A stretch of 64,000 nt of DNA from Pseudomonadota bacterium (GCA_022360315.1 JAKSDA010000307.1:36711-100710); one strand, 5' to 3'; positions 19,208-30,373 are shown, numbered from the stretch's first letter. Numbers and translations are program-made. The notes: a model not told the origin generated them from the sequence alone.

Positions 19208-19565
19208 TGGCGATGACTTCTCGCCTTTCTGTCCTCCCCCCTCGCGTGCCGCCTCCGCCTCTTCCGCGTCTTCTCCTGTCGACCGGCGATTCTTCTCCGG
19301 TACTTGCAGCCGCTCACACCAAAATCACCGTATCGTCGTGATAGCTTCCGAGCAACTTCGAGACCGCGTCACCGTCATTTTGTGGCAATCGTCGTTGTCG
19401 CGGGCACCGCGGTTTCTTGCCGTGGCACGGAGCGTAACCCTGGCGCTACCGCGAGCGGGGCGTCAATGTTACGCACGAAACCAAAAGCAGCACCCGGCTC
19501 GGCACGGAACTATCATCGAAGTTGGCCAGAGCTTTGCATTCAAATACAACGAGTGAGATGAAATC

Positions 19566-20618
19566 ATGAATAAGAATGCAATAGCAGTTATGGCAACATT
19601 AACCGGCTTGCTGCTTTCAGGTTGTATGGCGGAGATCGGCGCCTTCGAAGCGTTTCCTGGGTCTCTTGATGACAGCGATGGTAGCGACTCGACAGATTCG
19701 CCCGGGGATCCGGGCAGGCCGGTTCCGCAGCCGGTGACGATTCCAGGTCAGATCGAGCCCTGGCCGGGGCAGCTCCGCGCCTGGCCAGCTGAATCTCGTC
19801 AGCAAGCCACTTCTCTTTTCACCGCCGGGCCGAATAGCGTGCTCGACGAGGATAACTGGAGTGGAGCGCATTGGAATCCACAGACTCAAACACTCTGGCT
19901 GTGTCGCAATCGGCACGGCATCCGCTCCTATGTCTACAACGGAACCGGCTTCGTCCTGGATGCGCTTTATTCCATCGACGCCGATCTCGAGGGGATCACC
20001 CAGGCCGACTACGCGCGGCCGGAGGTGTACACAGTGGCGGAAAAAGAGCAGCAGATCCGACAATACGATGTTTCCGGCGCCACACCCGTTTTGCTGCAAT
20101 CATGGGATATCAGCTCGCTGGTAGCCGACGGGCAAGGTATGGAGGGAATCGTATTCATCCCCGACTCGTTCCTTGCAACGCAGGGATTCCGCGATGCGCA
20201 AGGAGCGCTGTATCCGCGCAGTGTGTACGGAACCGGCGGAGTTTTTCTGGTCTCGCATCAATCCGGTGGAGACATCTTTGCACTCGATCTCGAGGGCAAC
20301 GGCAATTACTCGACGATCGGCCGTTATCGGGTTCCCCTGGCCAGTACCCGGGGGCTCGAATTCGACCGGGAAGGCGGCGTTCTTTACATGGTCGACGGCA
20401 CTCATACGGCGCGGAGCCTGGTAGCGGTCACTGGATCGGGCGCCGGGTCTCCGCAGGGCTTCGGCATACTCGACCTCTATGGCGGCCCTGGACCGGACGG
20501 CGCCGAGGGCATCGCCGTGGCTCCGGCACAAGATGGAATCGATTGGGCGGTAATTACTGATGATGACAATACGGCCGGAAACACCGCCCTCCTGTGGTAC
20601 AGAAACTTCACTCCCTAG
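19566..20618 (+). CDS. Lipoprotein with SdiA-regulated/phytase-like beta-propeller
   Basis: The protein has 350 residues with a lipoprotein signal (LTGLLLSGC), then an Asp/Ser/Pro-rich linker (DDSDGSDSTDSPGDPGRP) that would hold the domain off the membrane. From about residue 80 it is a beta-propeller with motifs typical of SdiA-regulated and esterase-like phytase domains: DLEGITQADY, GMEGIVFIPD and GAEGIAVAP. Such domains bind Ca2+ or hydrolyse small substrates, but the activity cannot be read here. The ATG at 19566 is preceded by GAGATGAAATC. It appears monocistronic. Confidence 0.75.
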   Translation: MNKNAIAVMATLTGLLLSGCMAEIGAFEAFPGSLDDSDGSDSTDSPGDPGRPVPQPVTIPGQIEPWPGQLRAWPAESRQQATSLFTAGPNSVLDEDNWSGAHWNPQTQTLWLCRNRHGIRSYVYNGTGFVLDALYSIDADLEGITQADYARPEVYTVAEKEQQIRQYDVSGATPVLLQSWDISSLVADGQGMEGIVFIPDSFLATQGFRDAQGALYPRSVYGTGGVFLVSHQSGGDIFALDLEGNGNYSTIGRYRVPLASTRGLEFDREGGVLYMVDGTHTARSLVAVTGSGAGSPQGFGILDLYGGPGPDGAEGIAVAPAQDGIDWAVITDDDNTAGNTALLWYRNFTP

Positions 20619-20721
20619 CCATTCACGGCCGTAGATCGCGAATTTGGGGTCGTATCGCGATCCGGCTGCTCCAACCCGACAGAGATTTCACCTGCGCAAT
20701 CAAGTGTAATGGAGGATGTTC

Positions 20722-22098
20722 GTGCTTAACAAACCGATGCTAAGAGTCGCCAATCGAATCAAGGCTCCTGTCGATGCATTTCTGCACACCGAATCGGCGA
20801 GCAGCATCTTGCTGCTCATCGCTGCGGCTGTCGCGCTTTTGTGGGCCAACTCGTCTGCGGCTGAGTCCTACGAACACTTATGGCACACCGAGTTCAGCAT
20901 CACGCTGGGCAGCTGGTCAATGAAGCAATCGTTGCACTTTTGGATCAACGATTTTTTGATGACGATTTTTTTTCTAGTCGTTGGTCTGGAGATCAAGCGT
21001 GAAATCGTCGAAGGCGAGTTGGCCGACATGCGGCGCGCCTCGCTGCCGATTGCAGCGGCGGTAGGCGGTATGCTGGTGCCGGCAGCGATCTATTTCGCAC
21101 TCAACCCGACCGGCCCTGGTTCGCAGGGATGGGGCGTGCCCATGGCCACTGACATTGCGTTTGCCTTGGGTGTCTTGGGTTTGCTCGGCAAGCGGGTGCC
21201 AGCGTCGTTGCGCGTGCTGCTCCTGGCCCTGGCCATCATCGACGATATCGGAGCTATCCTGGTCATCGCTGTTTTTTACTCGTCCGGAATCAATCCCGAC
21301 GCATTCATCACCATCGCGATCGGTCTGGCCATTCTGTTGGGCATGCTGCAGGCCGGTGTGCGGCCTGGATCCATGTATATCGTGCCTGTCATTGTCTTGT
21401 GGGCCGGGGCATATAGTCTCGGTGTGCACCCGACCATCGCCGGCGTGATCGTGGGATTGGTTATGCCGGTCAGGCCATGGCTGAGCAGGAAAGAGTTCGT
21501 CGAGGTTGCCGAGGTTGCGCTCCGCGAGTACCACGTCCTCACGTCGCAAGAGCACAAACACAAAGACGCCCTCACCCCGCTGCGGCGCCTGTCGATGGCG
21601 GGACGCGAGGCCGCCTCTCCGGTTTCCCGCGCCGAGGCCGCGTTTCATCCCTGGGTTGCGTTTCTCATCATGCCGCTATTCGCCCTGGCCTATGCTGGCG
21701 TCAATCTGGGCGGAGTCGAGATGTCCCTCGACGGTGCTTCGATGGCCACACTCGGTGTCATGCTCGGTCTGGCCTTTGGCAAGCCAGCGGGCATCTTGTT
21801 GTTCTCGTGGCTAACCACCCGCATGGGCTGGTGCACTCTGCCGCGCGGCGTGACCTGGGGCGGCATCACCGTGCTCGGTTGCGCTGCCGGAATCGGCTTT
21901 ACCATGGCGATTTTCATCGCCGAGCTCGCCTTCCGGGGTTCTGACCTGTTGCAGATCACCAAGCTGGCCATCCTGGGTGGCTCGGCCATTGCTGGAGTCA
22001 CGGCCATGACCATGGGCCGCATCTTCCTGGCCGGTGAGCTCGATCCTGCTGTCGCCCGCCTCACCCCGGCCCAGGTCGAAGTCTCCAACGAAGCCTAA
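20722..22098 (+). CDS. nhaA: Na+/H+ antiporter NhaA
   Basis: The protein has 458 residues from the GTG at 20722. GGAGG (20711-20715) sits 6 bp before this GTG but directly abuts the in-frame ATG at 20716, so the GTG is preferred. The twin aspartates of the transport site lie in ATDIAFALGVLGLLG and the next helix has ALAIIDDIGAILVIAVFY, both NhaA signatures. The N-terminal helix (SASSILLLIAAAVALLWANS) and the length fit the family. It exchanges Na+ for H+ at the inner membrane for salt and pH homeostasis, which agrees with a marine or halotolerant host. Confidence 0.96.
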   Translation: MLNKPMLRVANRIKAPVDAFLHTESASSILLLIAAAVALLWANSSAAESYEHLWHTEFSITLGSWSMKQSLHFWINDFLMTIFFLVVGLEIKREIVEGELADMRRASLPIAAAVGGMLVPAAIYFALNPTGPGSQGWGVPMATDIAFALGVLGLLGKRVPASLRVLLLALAIIDDIGAILVIAVFYSSGINPDAFITIAIGLAILLGMLQAGVRPGSMYIVPVIVLWAGAYSLGVHPTIAGVIVGLVMPVRPWLSRKEFVEVAEVALREYHVLTSQEHKHKDALTPLRRLSMAGREAASPVSRAEAAFHPWVAFLIMPLFALAYAGVNLGGVEMSLDGASMATLGVMLGLAFGKPAGILLFSWLTTRMGWCTLPRGVTWGGITVLGCAAGIGFTMAIFIAELAFRGSDLLQITKLAILGGSAIAGVTAMTMGRIFLAGELDPAVARLTPAQVEVSNEA

Positions 22099-22257
22099 AC
22101 CCTCTCCCCGGCTGTAACTGCCTGCCCTCGCACGAATCACTCCACATTCGAGCTCGACGACTCCGAGCCGGCTGTTTGCCGGGCCGGTCTTTGTGTGTAA
22201 CGCTTGACCGCATAGTCCAGCATATCCATCACTGGTTAGCCGATGACAGAAGCTTTC

Positions 22258-22710
22258 ATGAAACAAGTTGCGGTTTCCCTCTCCCTTATGCTCCTCGCTG
22301 CTGCGTGCGGTGACGACAGCGGCTCGAATCAGACAGCTGATAGTTGTGAAAACGAAACCCGCGCCGACGAATTCATCGTCGGGCTCGACAAGGTGGGCCA
22401 AAACGGCCTCAAGGTGGTCTTGCTCGAAGCCACCCCGGCCCGGCCGGCCAAGGGCGACAATGACTGGCGAATCCAGGTATTAGACGCCACCGACACCGCT
22501 CTGGATGGACTTCAGATCGGCGTCACGCCATGGATGCCCGATCACGGCCACGGTACGACCGTCAAAACGGTGGTCAGCGAGGTTGAAGGGGCGACCGGAG
22601 AGTACACGCTGTCTCCGGTCAATCTGTGGATGCCCGGGCTGTGGACAGTGACCCTCAATATCAATGACAGCGCCGACGAAGTCGTCTTCGCGACCTGCAT
22701 CGAGGGCTGA
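22258..22710 (+). CDS. YtkA/FixH-like periplasmic lipoprotein
   Basis: The protein has 150 residues. I chose the ATG at 22258 (AGAAG upstream) because it puts the lipoprotein signal MKQVAVSLSLMLLAAACGDD at the N-terminus; a second ATG lies at 22243. The remainder is one beta-sandwich domain with PWMPDHGHGT and VNLWMPGLWTVTLNI, the pattern of YtkA/FixH-like domains, often tied to copper handling or cytochrome oxidase assembly. The Met and His residues in MPDHGHG could bind a metal. The gene lies alone after nhaA. Confidence 0.8.
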   Translation: MKQVAVSLSLMLLAAACGDDSGSNQTADSCENETRADEFIVGLDKVGQNGLKVVLLEATPARPAKGDNDWRIQVLDATDTALDGLQIGVTPWMPDHGHGTTVKTVVSEVEGATGEYTLSPVNLWMPGLWTVTLNINDSADEVVFATCIEG

Positions 22711-22746
22711 CCGACAATCTGGCCAGCCGAGCGCCTCGGTCAGACC

Positions 22747-23583
22747 TCAGGTCAGCCAGTCGGAATACAGCTCCGGGCGACGGTCGCGCAAATACAAACG
22801 GCGCGCAACCGAGCGGGAAACCTGGGTGAAATCGAGCTCGGCATAGAGTATCTCGTCACTGCCTTGCGCCGCGCTGGCCAGTACCGTGCCATCCGGGGCG
22901 CAGACAAACGATTCTCCGGCGAAATCCAGGTGTTCTTCGCGACCGACACGATTGCACAGAGCGATGAAGTATCCGTTCTGGAATGCCGTCACACGCATCT
23001 CTGCCTGGTATAGCTCGTCGGGCCACTCGTCGACGACTCCGGCTTGCGGCACCAAGACCAGCTGAGCCCCACCCAGCGCCAGAGCGCGCATGTACTCCGG
23101 AAAGTGGCGGTCATAGCAGATCGCGACACCAATGGTGCCTACTGCGGTTTGATAGACCGGCGCCCCACGGTCGCTGGGCCAGTAATAATCGGTTTCGTGA
23201 AAATGCTCGTAGTTGGTGATGTGCACCATCCGCGTCCGGCCGATGAGCGAGCCATCGGCGTCGATCACGGGGGAGGTGTCGAACGTTTGTTCGCCATCGA
23301 GTTCGAACAGATTGGGCACGACTACAACGCCCAGCTCTCTTGCCGCCGCGCACAATGCTTCGGTGACCGGACCGGGAATCGGCTCGGCCAGATCGGCCAC
23401 CCGTCCCCGGGCAGGGCGTTGCGGGTAAAAGCGCTCGAATGACAGCTCGGCGTACGCGATCAGTTGCGCGCCATTGGCCGCCGCCTCGCGCAGTGCGGTT
23501 AATCCGCGCGCGAGATTATCGCGCTTGTCGTGGCTGGCGTGCTGCTGAACCAGTGCAATGCGTGTTGTTTGATCGTTCGTCAC
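22747..23583 (-). CDS. Nitrilase-superfamily carbon-nitrogen hydrolase
   Basis: The protein has 278 residues from the GTG at 23583, preceded by TTGGAG; this gives the family length, whereas the open frame to 23700 adds unrelated residues. The catalytic Glu lies in AYAELSFERFYP and the nucleophilic Cys in GVAICYDRHFPEYMRAL. The position of the usual catalytic Lys (R-K-x-H) reads TRMVHI, so this Lys appears replaced. The HETDYYWPSDRGAPVYQT region resembles the N-carbamoylputrescine amidase/beta-ureidopropionase branch. It is the last gene of a leftward cluster after tldD/tldE-like genes and a radical SAM gene. The substrate is unknown. Confidence 0.88.
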   Translation of the reverse strand: MTNDQTTRIALVQQHASHDKRDNLARGLTALREAAANGAQLIAYAELSFERFYPQRPARGRVADLAEPIPGPVTEALCAAARELGVVVVPNLFELDGEQTFDTSPVIDADGSLIGRTRMVHITNYEHFHETDYYWPSDRGAPVYQTAVGTIGVAICYDRHFPEYMRALALGGAQLVLVPQAGVVDEWPDELYQAEMRVTAFQNGYFIALCNRVGREEHLDFAGESFVCAPDGTVLASAAQGSDEILYAELDFTQVSRSVARRLYLRDRRPELYSDWLT

Positions 23584-23674
23584 AAGTTGCTCGCTCCAAG
23601 ATATATGCGCCTTCCGAAGGTAACAGAATGGCCGACATTTGGGCTTGGCGAAGTCGCTGCTGGGCGCGATCAGC

Positions 23675-24256
23675 TCAACGCTTGAGCCTGAGCGGGGCAA
23701 CGCCGGTCAACGTGACCCGCCCTTGCGGGTCGATGCGTATCTCTGCCTCGGGCGTGGCCTCGACCTCGCTCATGCTGTAGCGACCGGTCAAGAGGTGGAT
23801 ATGTTGGTTGGATGATCCGCGCAGACCGCGGCCGATTCGCCGCGCAGCCTGGTAGCGGCCGTCGATCAGCACATCGATGCGCTGCAGAATCTCGCCGCCC
23901 GAGGGCATCGCTCGAATCTCGTCGATAGTGTAGCCCGAAAACACTACGATCGATAGGTTGGTGTGGGCCCGCACCTCGCTGACCAGCGCCAGCATTGCAT
24001 CGGGTTGCTCGAGAGGTTCGCCGCCGCTCAACGTGATTCCCTCGATAGTGTCGCCTTGCCCGGCGAAGAGAGCAATCAGTTCGGCCACGGCAAGGCGTCG
24101 GCGAGGCCCGGCCGGGTGGGTGTCGGGATTGAAGCAGCCAGGGCAGCCCAGCGAGCAGCCCTGGAACCACAACACAAACCGCGTGCCCGGCCCGTTGGCC
24201 CGGCTTCTCGGCTGGTATGCGTGCACATCAATGGCAGTTTGGCCGATCGCTGGCAA
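23675..24256 (-). CDS. NrdG-like 4Fe-4S radical SAM protein
   Basis: The protein has 193 residues and shows the radical SAM Cys motif CSLGCPGC (Cys 34, 38, 41), ANGPGTRFVLWFQG before it and TLSGGEPLEQ (the SAM-binding GGE) after it. It matches the short activating-enzyme type related to anaerobic ribonucleotide reductase activase, but no nrdD is nearby. It would generate a glycyl radical or modify a partner. The start at 24256 is a TTG; a GTG at 24226 would give a family-like VHAYQPRSRANGPG start. It lies 24 bp after the TldE-like gene in the same direction. Confidence 0.88.
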   Translation of the reverse strand: MPAIGQTAIDVHAYQPRSRANGPGTRFVLWFQGCSLGCPGCFNPDTHPAGPRRRLAVAELIALFAGQGDTIEGITLSGGEPLEQPDAMLALVSEVRAHTNLSIVVFSGYTIDEIRAMPSGGEILQRIDVLIDGRYQAARRIGRGLRGSSNQHIHLLTGRYSMSEVEATPEAEIRIDPQGRVTLTGVAPLRLKR

Positions 24257-24280
24257 GGCTCTGTCTCGCCGCGTCGGAGT

Positions 24281-26107
<1,827 letters not shown>

Positions 26108-26110
26108 GAT

Positions 26111-27958
26111 CTAGTTACCTCGACGGTCGTGGTTTTGGGCTGAGTTGGGCTCTCGTTCGATCGACGGCGGAGGCAGGACCGGCGGGCGGTCGACGCCCTT
26201 GAACCCGCGCTCGACTTCGAGAGATTTCAGGAGCAAGCTGGGCGCTGAGGCAGAAACCGGGACCCAGCCGCTTTCGGCGCCGCACATGCCGTTAAACGTT
26301 TCGACTTCGCGACTGGCCAGCATGATGGAGCCGAGCGCGGTGAGCGGGGTGCCCACGATGTCGACACCGCGCACCAGTTCGCGCCGGCCGTCGGGATACA
26401 CCCGGTAGGCCATGACCGGATTGACCTTAAACGCCTGGGGCAAAAATCGACTGGTGTTGGTAAATCCGCCGCTGATGTCGCTAAATACCATTCCGAACGG
26501 TTTGCCCTGGCGTTTCACTTCGGCGATGAGCGCTCGTTCCAGTTCGTCCCCTTGTACCGAGCGGGATACAGAGACGACCAGGTTGCCCTGCCGGCTCACT
26601 GCGTTGCGCCCCGGTTCCTTGCGCCCGTGGCCGTTGGAACGGCTGAATCCGGCGATCGGATTGCGGCCCATGATGAATCCCTTGAGCACTCCACGCTCGA
26701 CCAGAATGGCGCGCTGGGCCCGCACGCCCTCGTCGTCAAAACGGTAGAAGCCATTGAGCGGCGCGCCATTGGCGGTCAGCAGCGTGGGATCGTCGTACAC
26801 GGTGAGCCACTGCGGCATGATCTCCTCGCCGACCTTGGACGCAAATGTCTGTCCGCTGGTGCGCTGCTTTTGTCGATGGCCTTCGATGCGATGGCCAAAT
26901 ACCTCGTGAAAAAACACCCCGGCAGCGCGCCCCTCGAGAATGGCTGGCCCGACATATGGATCGACCACCGGGGCTCTGTGTAGAGCATTCAGGTCGGAGG
27001 TGACGCGGGCGATGATCCTGTCGAGTTCGGCGTCGTCGGGAAGCCCGGCGGGGGTGCGGGCAAAGCGCTGCTCGACCCGACCGAGCGGCATGCCATCGTC
27101 GGCCTTGACCCCGACGCTCACCGACATCAGGGCGCTCGGCCGCACCATCTGCAATACCGTGCCCTCGGAGTTGACGAAATATACTGTGCGCAGCTCGAAA
27201 TCGAGCCGACACGTGGCCCGGGTAGCGACCCCGCGGAAGGCCCGCTTCGAACAATCGCGCGCCCGCTTGATCCACATGTCCTCATCGAAATCGAGCGATG
27301 CCGGCGATTCGATATACTCCTCTGCTCGAGCGATAGCAAAATCGGGCGGGCTATCTTCCTGGGCGGTCACACTCTTGTCGACCAATACGCGGCGCAACGC
27401 CAGAGCGGCTTCGCGATAGCGGCGGTCGGTATCGAGCCACAAATGGTGTCGGATAGACAGCTCGTCGGTGCCAAATGGCATGATCGATTTGCGCGGCATG
27501 GGCGCGTTGATCGCGTCTTCCTGTTCATTGGATAGCTGGTGACGATTGTCCAGTTTGGCCGAGCCGACCCGTACTTCGGTGTCGAGGAAGCGCTCTGTGT
27601 CGTCGGTAAACGTCAACAGGGCGCCCCCGTCGGTTTCAATGACCACTCGGCGATTATCGTAGACCTGATAGGATAAATAGTAGACCGGGATCGGTTGTTG
27701 GCTGAGCACATCCATCGAGCGTTTGATCTCCGAACTCATGATGTCCACGATTGGTGAACGCGCTGATGGTTTGTGGTCCGCATCCGGAGCGACACGCTCG
27801 ACCTCGAGCTTGGCCGGTATTGCCGGCGGTAGGTCGGATTGCTTTTTTTCGCCCTCGCGATCGAGCGGCGGCAGAGGCCTGTCGATCTCGTCGGGTTTGG
27901 GGCATGCCGCGAGCAGAAGTGCTGCACCGAGTAGCCAGAGGATTCGAACAATTCCCAT
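26111..27958 (-). CDS. Exported TldD-like zinc metallopeptidase, lipoprotein
   Basis: The protein has 615 residues with a lipoprotein signal (LLGAALLLAACPKP). The zinc motif HEVFGHRIEGHR (near residue 351) is the TldD HExxxH signature, and flanking VVDPYVGPAILEGRAAG, FDDEGVRAQRAILVERG and RSNGHGRKEPG support family membership. TldD with TldE degrades unfolded peptides and matures microcin B17 and the CcdA antitoxin in other bacteria. Here the adjacent paralogue at 24281 lacks the motif and fits the TldE role. It is the first gene of a leftward cluster TldD-TldE-radical SAM-nitrilase. Confidence 0.9.
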   Translation of the reverse strand: MGIVRILWLLGAALLLAACPKPDEIDRPLPPLDREGEKKQSDLPPAIPAKLEVERVAPDADHKPSARSPIVDIMSSEIKRSMDVLSQQPIPVYYLSYQVYDNRRVVIETDGGALLTFTDDTERFLDTEVRVGSAKLDNRHQLSNEQEDAINAPMPRKSIMPFGTDELSIRHHLWLDTDRRYREAALALRRVLVDKSVTAQEDSPPDFAIARAEEYIESPASLDFDEDMWIKRARDCSKRAFRGVATRATCRLDFELRTVYFVNSEGTVLQMVRPSALMSVSVGVKADDGMPLGRVEQRFARTPAGLPDDAELDRIIARVTSDLNALHRAPVVDPYVGPAILEGRAAGVFFHEVFGHRIEGHRQKQRTSGQTFASKVGEEIMPQWLTVYDDPTLLTANGAPLNGFYRFDDEGVRAQRAILVERGVLKGFIMGRNPIAGFSRSNGHGRKEPGRNAVSRQGNLVVSVSRSVQGDELERALIAEVKRQGKPFGMVFSDISGGFTNTSRFLPQAFKVNPVMAYRVYPDGRRELVRGVDIVGTPLTALGSIMLASREVETFNGMCGAESGWVPVSASAPSLLLKSLEVERGFKGVDRPPVLPPPSIEREPNSAQNHDRRGN

Positions 27959-28448
27959 GATGATGAAGCGTAGGAGCCGATGAACCCGGCGTCAAACTAC
28001 ACGGACTGGCAATCAAGAACCGGCCGAAAAAGTATCCGAAACAAGCCCAGTCGAGTTGTGCTTGCAAGCCCGAAATGACCGGAATCGCAGGAGAATCGCA
28101 TCCACCGCGGGAGCGGCGAAGAGCCGCCGGCAGGGCCCGCGGAAATCGCCATGCGGGGTTCATGCGGAGCGGAGCGACCGAGCGGTCAGCTATTCGAGTG
28201 CGAGCGACCCGATCTGGCCGCTGCCACGCCGCGTTGTCTCGATCGGGCGGTTTTCAGTCGGTCTCGGCCATTGGTTGCATTTCGAGTGAAAAGTTGCACC
28301 CTCTGTTCGAGGTGAGACTGTGCAGTTGGTCCGGCCGACCATGCGAAACCCATGGCCCGTACTGAATCATCTCATCAATGCTCGGGCCCGGTGGATGGCC
28401 AGCGGCAGACAAGCGACGCCCGGGGAACTGAATAGCGATCTGATCCGA
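27959..28448. other. Divergent intergenic region, nothing recognised
   Basis: This stretch of about 490 bp lies between the starts of the TldD-like gene and the double-receiver gene. Open frames here are short and unrelated to known families. It presumably contains the promoter of the tldD-like cluster, which I could not place. Confidence 0.4.
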
Positions 28449-28475
28449 TTGACTGGGCACATAACGCGTTATAAT
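28449..28475 (+). promoter_or_regulatory. Sigma70-type promoter of the double-receiver gene
   Basis: TTGACT (28449-28454) and a perfect TATAAT (28470-28475) are spaced by 15 bp, slightly short of the ideal 17. The ribosome-binding site GAGGGG begins at 28483, so the leader would be very short. Near-consensus boxes stand out in this GC-rich background. Confidence 0.5.
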
Positions 28476-28492
28476 AGCCATCGAGGGGAATG

Positions 28493-29311
28493 ATGTCATT
28501 CGACTGGCTTTCGTCGCTACTCCTGGTACACGACGACAGCGAACTTCTCGATGCGCTGACTCGTATTTTCGAAGCGCGCGGGTTCGATGTCGCCGTTGCG
28601 GCGACTGCGCTTTCTGCATGGTCGCAGCTCGACTCCGACCGGAAATTCGACGTCGTCATTGCTGGCTGGGAAGCGACGCGTCCACTCGGCGCTGAAGTGT
28701 ACAGCTGGGTGCTCGAAACTCGCTATCACCTGCGCACGCAGTTTGTATTCCTGGCCGAGGATCCGCCGGACGACTTCGATCGACTCATTCAGGGGCGCTG
28801 TCTACTGCTGGATCCGTACGACTTCGAGGAGGTCGTGCGAGTCACCGAGGCGACCGCGTTGCGCACACGAGTATCCAACAGCCGGATGCTTTCGCTTGAC
28901 CGGGCTGATACACTGGTCTCGAATTCATCGGACAGTCCGTCTCTTCTGCTGGTCGAGGACGAGCCGCTTCAGCTCACGGTCATGCGAATGGCGCTGTCTC
29001 GGGCTGGCTTTGCGGTCACGCCGGTCGAGAGCGGAAACGACGCCATTGCCGAACTCGGGTTTTCCGATTACGACGTCATTCTGAGTGACTGGTACATGGC
29101 CAATGGATCGGGTGCAGATCTCTACGATTGGCTGGTCGAGCACCGGCCGCATCTGGCCCCGCGCTGTGTGTTCATGAGTGCATCCAACCCGGCCGAGTGC
29201 AAACAGCGCGCTCCCGGGCGACCAGTGGTTGCCAAGGGACAGGATTCGCCGGCGTTGTTTCACCGGCTCAAATCGATTGTCGGCGTGTCCAGAGCCCCGG
29301 CTGGCATGTAG
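28493..29311 (+). CDS. Tandem response-regulator receiver protein, no output domain
   Basis: The protein has 272 residues. Two ATGs overlap (28490 and 28493); the second is better spaced from GAGGGG. Two receiver domains are present. The first (about 8-125) begins LLLVHDDSE but its phospho-acceptor position reads VVIAGWEA, so it looks unable to be phosphorylated. The second (about 150-265) is complete: LLVEDEP acidic pair, VILSDWYM acceptor Asp, FMSAS switch Ser and a VAKG Lys. The two domains share the unusual YSWVLETRYHL/YDWLVEHRPHL segment, suggesting internal duplication. There is no DNA-binding domain, so it probably signals by protein contact. Confidence 0.85.
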   Translation: MSFDWLSSLLLVHDDSELLDALTRIFEARGFDVAVAATALSAWSQLDSDRKFDVVIAGWEATRPLGAEVYSWVLETRYHLRTQFVFLAEDPPDDFDRLIQGRCLLLDPYDFEEVVRVTEATALRTRVSNSRMLSLDRADTLVSNSSDSPSLLLVEDEPLQLTVMRMALSRAGFAVTPVESGNDAIAELGFSDYDVILSDWYMANGSGADLYDWLVEHRPHLAPRCVFMSASNPAECKQRAPGRPVVAKGQDSPALFHRLKSIVGVSRAPAGM

Positions 29312-29335
29312 AGCGCCGGATCGCCTCGATACGAT

Positions 29336-30373
29336 ATGAGCTCCACTGTCCTTGCGCTTTTTCGCCTCGCTCTGTTCTTTTTCGCCATTGCGCTGGCAAC
29401 CAGCCGGTTCACTCTCATCTTGCACGAAATCGTGGGACACGGTGCCATGGTCAAGGCGGTTGGATCGACGGTCGTGGGCTACCATCTTTATTGGTTTGCC
29501 GGCGGCTTCATCGAATTTCATCGCGCCGAGCCGTATACCCAGGCCGAAGAGATGTTGATCTTTCTGGGCGGAATCGGCGTCGAGGTCGTACTCGGCGCGA
29601 TGTTGCTCGTGGTGGCCAGAATCACTCGTCCCGGGTCCATTGCCCGCATCGGTCTCATCGGCTCTGCCGCCATTCTGCTCATCCATGCCGGTTACTATCT
29701 GACCGCCGGAACCTTCCACGGCTTTGGTGATGGCTGGGTGTTGCACCGCGCGCTGGGCGGCGCTCGCTTGTACTGGGTCGCAGTTGCGACCGTGCTATTG
29801 CTCGCGGGTGCCCACCTCCTGACCGGCCATTTTATGGCTCATGTGCGCCCACTCGTGGCCGGCGCACGGCGGCCTGCAGTGATGGTCGGAACTGCCGCGC
29901 TGCTGGCTGCGCTCGGCCACCTGGCGCTCAGTTTTGCCGAGATGGCGGTGAGCCCCAACCCGACCTACAAGCTGACCATGCGCCACCACAGCGAGCGCGA
30001 GGTCGAGCGCGAGCTATCGGTTTACATCCGCGCTATCGAGAGCGAGCGGGGCCAGCAGCCAGAAGGTCGCGAACTGGTCGAGGTCGAGCGCGAGTTGCGC
30101 AAAAAGCACGCGACTTTCCCATTCGCGAGAGTGCTGGTCTTTCTACTCGTGCTCGCCGTGGTCTCCGGCATGGCTCGCCCGGGCCGAAAGAGGCCCCGGC
30201 AAGCCCGCGATGGCACCGGCGAGGGCGCCCACAGTGCCGGGCATGTCGCGCAACCGGCCAGTTTTCGGGCCGATCTGGCGCCACCGACGATCGCCTGGCA
30301 CGACCTCGCCCTGCCGTCGGCCCTGGTCCTCGTCAGTCTGCTCCTGGTCGGCATTCTACAGTTGCTCGCTTGA
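29336..30373 (+). CDS. Polytopic membrane protein with HEIVGH motif
   Basis: The protein has 345 residues and about seven hydrophobic segments. The first helix ends in LHEIVGHGAMVKAVG. This HExxGH arrangement recalls M50/site-2-type intramembrane proteases, but the spacing is HExxxH rather than the classical HExxH. No NPDG/LDG second-metal motif is obvious. Between helices 5 and 6 lies a charged loop (EREVERELSVYIRAIESERG). It starts 24 bp after the double-receiver gene, so the two are probably cotranscribed. A peptidase role is possible but unproved; a non-enzymatic membrane protein is the alternative. Confidence 0.65.
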   Translation: MSSTVLALFRLALFFFAIALATSRFTLILHEIVGHGAMVKAVGSTVVGYHLYWFAGGFIEFHRAEPYTQAEEMLIFLGGIGVEVVLGAMLLVVARITRPGSIARIGLIGSAAILLIHAGYYLTAGTFHGFGDGWVLHRALGGARLYWVAVATVLLLAGAHLLTGHFMAHVRPLVAGARRPAVMVGTAALLAALGHLALSFAEMAVSPNPTYKLTMRHHSEREVERELSVYIRAIESERGQQPEGRELVEVERELRKKHATFPFARVLVFLLVLAVVSGMARPGRKRPRQARDGTGEGAHSAGHVAQPASFRADLAPPTIAWHDLALPSALVLVSLLLVGILQLLA

